DNA of 55,253 nucleotides, from assembly GCA_902826695.1 (NCBI GenBank), contig CADEFU010000018.1, positions 1 to 55,253 on the forward strand. The letters are read 5' to 3'. This document shows positions 53,677 through 55,253 of this stretch, piece after piece (position 1 is the first letter of the stretch; each line of letters starts with the position of its first letter). A model generated the notes under the pieces. The model was not told the DNA's origin. It ran no database searches and saw only the letters and a list, made by a program, of their open reading frames with translations. Origin of the DNA: an uncultured Alphaproteobacteria bacterium (GTDB lineage Bacteria > Pseudomonadota > Alphaproteobacteria > Micropepsales > Micropepsaceae). A program made the position numbers and the translations under genes.

Positions 53677-55253
53677 CTACCATCGCAGGGTTTCAAACTC
53701 GTTGAATAGCATCTGGCTGCCATCCGCGGCTGTGAGAACGCCAGCGTGAACGCCGCCGAAGTCATACGTGGCACCAGAGCCATGTAGCAGGTAGCTTTGT
53801 CCAGTATCGAGTTGCAGCAGCCAATCGCCGGCCGCCAGTGTCGGGGTAGAGCTGGACGCGATCGCCTCCATCCAACCCGGGCTGCCGGCGGCGGTGCCGA
53901 TTTGGATGGAGTCGATGCCGGCGCCGCCATATGCGGTATCGCTGCCCGCATTTAGTCCGAAATGAATGATGTCGTTGCCAGTGCCGCCGGACATCACATT
54001 CGTGCCCGAGTTGCCGAACAGCGTGTCCGCGAAGGAGGAGCCGGTCACGTTCTCGAAGCCTGAGATCCTGTCGCCGGATGCGTCGCCACCGGAGACGGTG
54101 TTCGTGCCGAGATTGACGGTGACGCCGGCCGACGAACCGGCGTAGGAGAGCGTGTCCGTGCCCGCGTCGCCCGCTAGCGTGTCGTTGCCTGCGCCGCCAA
54201 CGATCGTGTCGTTGCCACTGCCGCCGGAGAGCCTGTCGTTGCCGCTGCCGCCATAGATTGTGTCGTTGCCGGAGCTGCCGGTAATCGTATCGTTGCCGCT
54301 GCCCCCGTCGATCTTCACGATACCGGTGAGCGTCGTAGATGAGAAGTTGAACGTATCGTTCGTGGTGCCCCCTTGAACTGACACGTTCGCAAAACCATTG
54401 CCGCTGATCTCTTCGATACCGCTTGCGGACCCGAAGCCGGAGCGAAGGCCGATAGCGGTGTTCGCTCCCATGGCGACGATTCGGTCGGTGCCGGATGGGC
54501 CGTTGTCTTGATACGCGTCGAAGCCATCGCCTGCGGCGTAGCGATACGTGTCGCTGCCCTCTCCGCCATTTAGCGTATCGTTGCCCGTGCCACCTACGAT
54601 GACGTCGTTGCCGCCCAAACCGTTGATCGTGTCATTGCCGGCCAAACCGTTGATCAGATCCATACCGCCGGTGCCGTTTAACGTATTGTTTCCGCTCGTT
54701 CCGTTGATGGCTTCCAAGACGTCGGCTACGGCGATCGTGAGGCTCCTGTTGACGCTGAGCCCGCCGGCGTCGGTTGAGGTAACATTCAATGTGATGCTCG
54801 GTGTCGTCTCATAGTCGAGCGACACGCCGGCCTTGAGCTTCAGCTGACCGCTGACGACCTCGAAGCGGCTGTCGGAGACAGTGTAGGTGTGGGTGTTGCC
54901 AGCGTCCGGATCTGTCGTCGTGAGGGTGCCGACGGTGGCGCCCGCCGCGTTTTCGTTCACTGTTGGATTCGAGAGCGTGATGTCTGTCGGCCGCTCGTTC
55001 ACGTTCGTGACGGCGATCGTGAAGTTCTCGTTGTAGGGAAGGCCGCCAGCGTCGGTCGTTGTCACGTTCAGCGTTACGCTCGACGTCGTCTCGTGGTCGA
55101 GCGACACGCCGGCTTTAAGCTTCAGCTGACCGCTGACGACCTCGAAGCGGCTATCGGAGACACTATAGGCGTGGCTGTCGCCCGCGTCGGGATCGACCGT
55201 GGACAAGGTGCCGATGACGGCGCCTGCGGCGTTCTCGGCGACCGTCGTGTTCG
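53677..55253 (-). CDS. cadherin-like / RTX repeat secreted protein, partial
   Basis: The C-terminal 525 codons of a larger protein; the start is beyond the right edge. Residues visible include two cadherin-like repeats (ITLSNPTVNENAAGATVGTL, DPDAGNTHTYTVSDSRFEVV, the second nearly repeated upstream) and then RTX calcium-binding nonapeptides (GLAGNDTINGLGGNDVIVGG, GGSGNDTIYGGSGNDRLSGG). It ends QMLFNEFETLRW, typical of type I secreted proteins with a C-terminal signal. It is expected to be an exported adhesin-like or surface-layer protein. No adjacent type I secretion genes are in view. Confidence 0.9.
   Translation of the reverse strand, partial: NTTVAENAAGAVIGTLSTVDPDAGDSHAYSVSDSRFEVVSGQLKLKAGVSLDHETTSSVTLNVTTTDAGGLPYNENFTIAVTNVNERPTDITLSNPTVNENAAGATVGTLTTTDPDAGNTHTYTVSDSRFEVVSGQLKLKAGVSLDYETTPSITLNVTSTDAGGLSVNRSLTIAVADVLEAINGTSGNNTLNGTGGMDLINGLAGNDTINGLGGNDVIVGGTGNDTLNGGEGSDTYRYAAGDGFDAYQDNGPSGTDRIVAMGANTAIGLRSGFGSASGIEEISGNGFANVSVQGGTTNDTFNFSSTTLTGIVKIDGGSGNDTITGSSGNDTIYGGSGNDRLSGGSGNDTIVGGAGNDTLAGDAGTDTLSYAGSSAGVTVNLGTNTVSGGDASGDRISGFENVTGSSFADTLFGNSGTNVMSGGTGNDIIHFGLNAGSDTAYGGAGIDSIQIGTAAGSPGWMEAIASSSTPTLAAGDWLLQLDTGQSYLLHGSGATYDFGGVHAGVLTAADGSQMLFNEFETLRW

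Noticed and set aside
53448..53951. 167-codon minus-strand frame overlapping the RTX gene end
   Set aside because: It is in another frame over the RTX C-terminus and the noncoding gap, with no homology or ribosome site.

Overview
The window is GC-rich, gene-dense bacterial chromosome, almost certainly from an alphaproteobacterium. The evidence is a Ros/MucR-family regulator, the F1-ATPase zeta-type DUF1476 protein, DUF3126, a CGFS glutaredoxin plus BolA next to purQ/purL, a purC-purS-purQ-purL run, TorF-type porins and short intergenic gaps with many 4-nt ATGA overlaps. No order can be fixed from the sequence alone. I see no 16S/23S rRNA, no CRISPR array and no complete prophage.

Layout. 1-12 kb is core metabolism: a partial NADP isocitrate dehydrogenase, a TrmJ-like tRNA methyltransferase, rpsD, a threonine dehydratase coupled to the monothiol glutaredoxin, BolA, and the de novo purine genes purL-purQ-(two inserted genes)-purS-purC. 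12-17.6 kb holds a periplasmic PQQ dehydrogenase, a ChrA chromate transporter, a site-2-type protease and purB. 17.6-21 kb is a tightly overlapped GABA-degradation operon (gabD-gst-gabT) that runs straight into purB. 21-27.7 kb has an oligopeptidase-B-like lipoprotein, a BAAT-type hydrolase, a CREST/ceramidase-like membrane protein, radC, map, a CinA-N protein and tRNA-Leu(UAA). 27.7-41.3 kb carries mucR, a GPH-type transporter, two paralogous alpha/beta hydrolases, a CPBP protease with a PadR regulator, an M20 amidohydrolase, two TorF porins, an SDR and an enoyl-CoA hydratase homologue, a nitroreductase, cysE and an AraC regulator. 41.4-49 kb has DUF2306 membrane proteins ending in a decayed dehydrogenase gene, a PuuB-like FAD oxidase, DUF3126, PhoH and a PAP2 phosphatase.

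49-53.7 kb is the accessory part. It holds an acyl-homoserine-lactone quorum-sensing locus: a truncated luxR copy, an intact luxR, luxI, and a small gene that overlaps the luxI stop. Two REP-associated tyrosine transposase (RAYT) genes bracket it, each preceded by a related short repeat. The second RAYT has lost one histidine of its HUH motif. A partial secreted protein with cadherin-like and RTX repeats runs off the right edge and would be a plausible quorum-controlled surface product.

The points most worth following are the luxI-overlapping small gene (positionally like Rhizobium cinS), the RAYT bracketing, a 25-residue ORF with a 13-nt Shine-Dalgarno match, a MucR that has lost three of the four Ros zinc ligands, and the coupling of GABA catabolism with purB.
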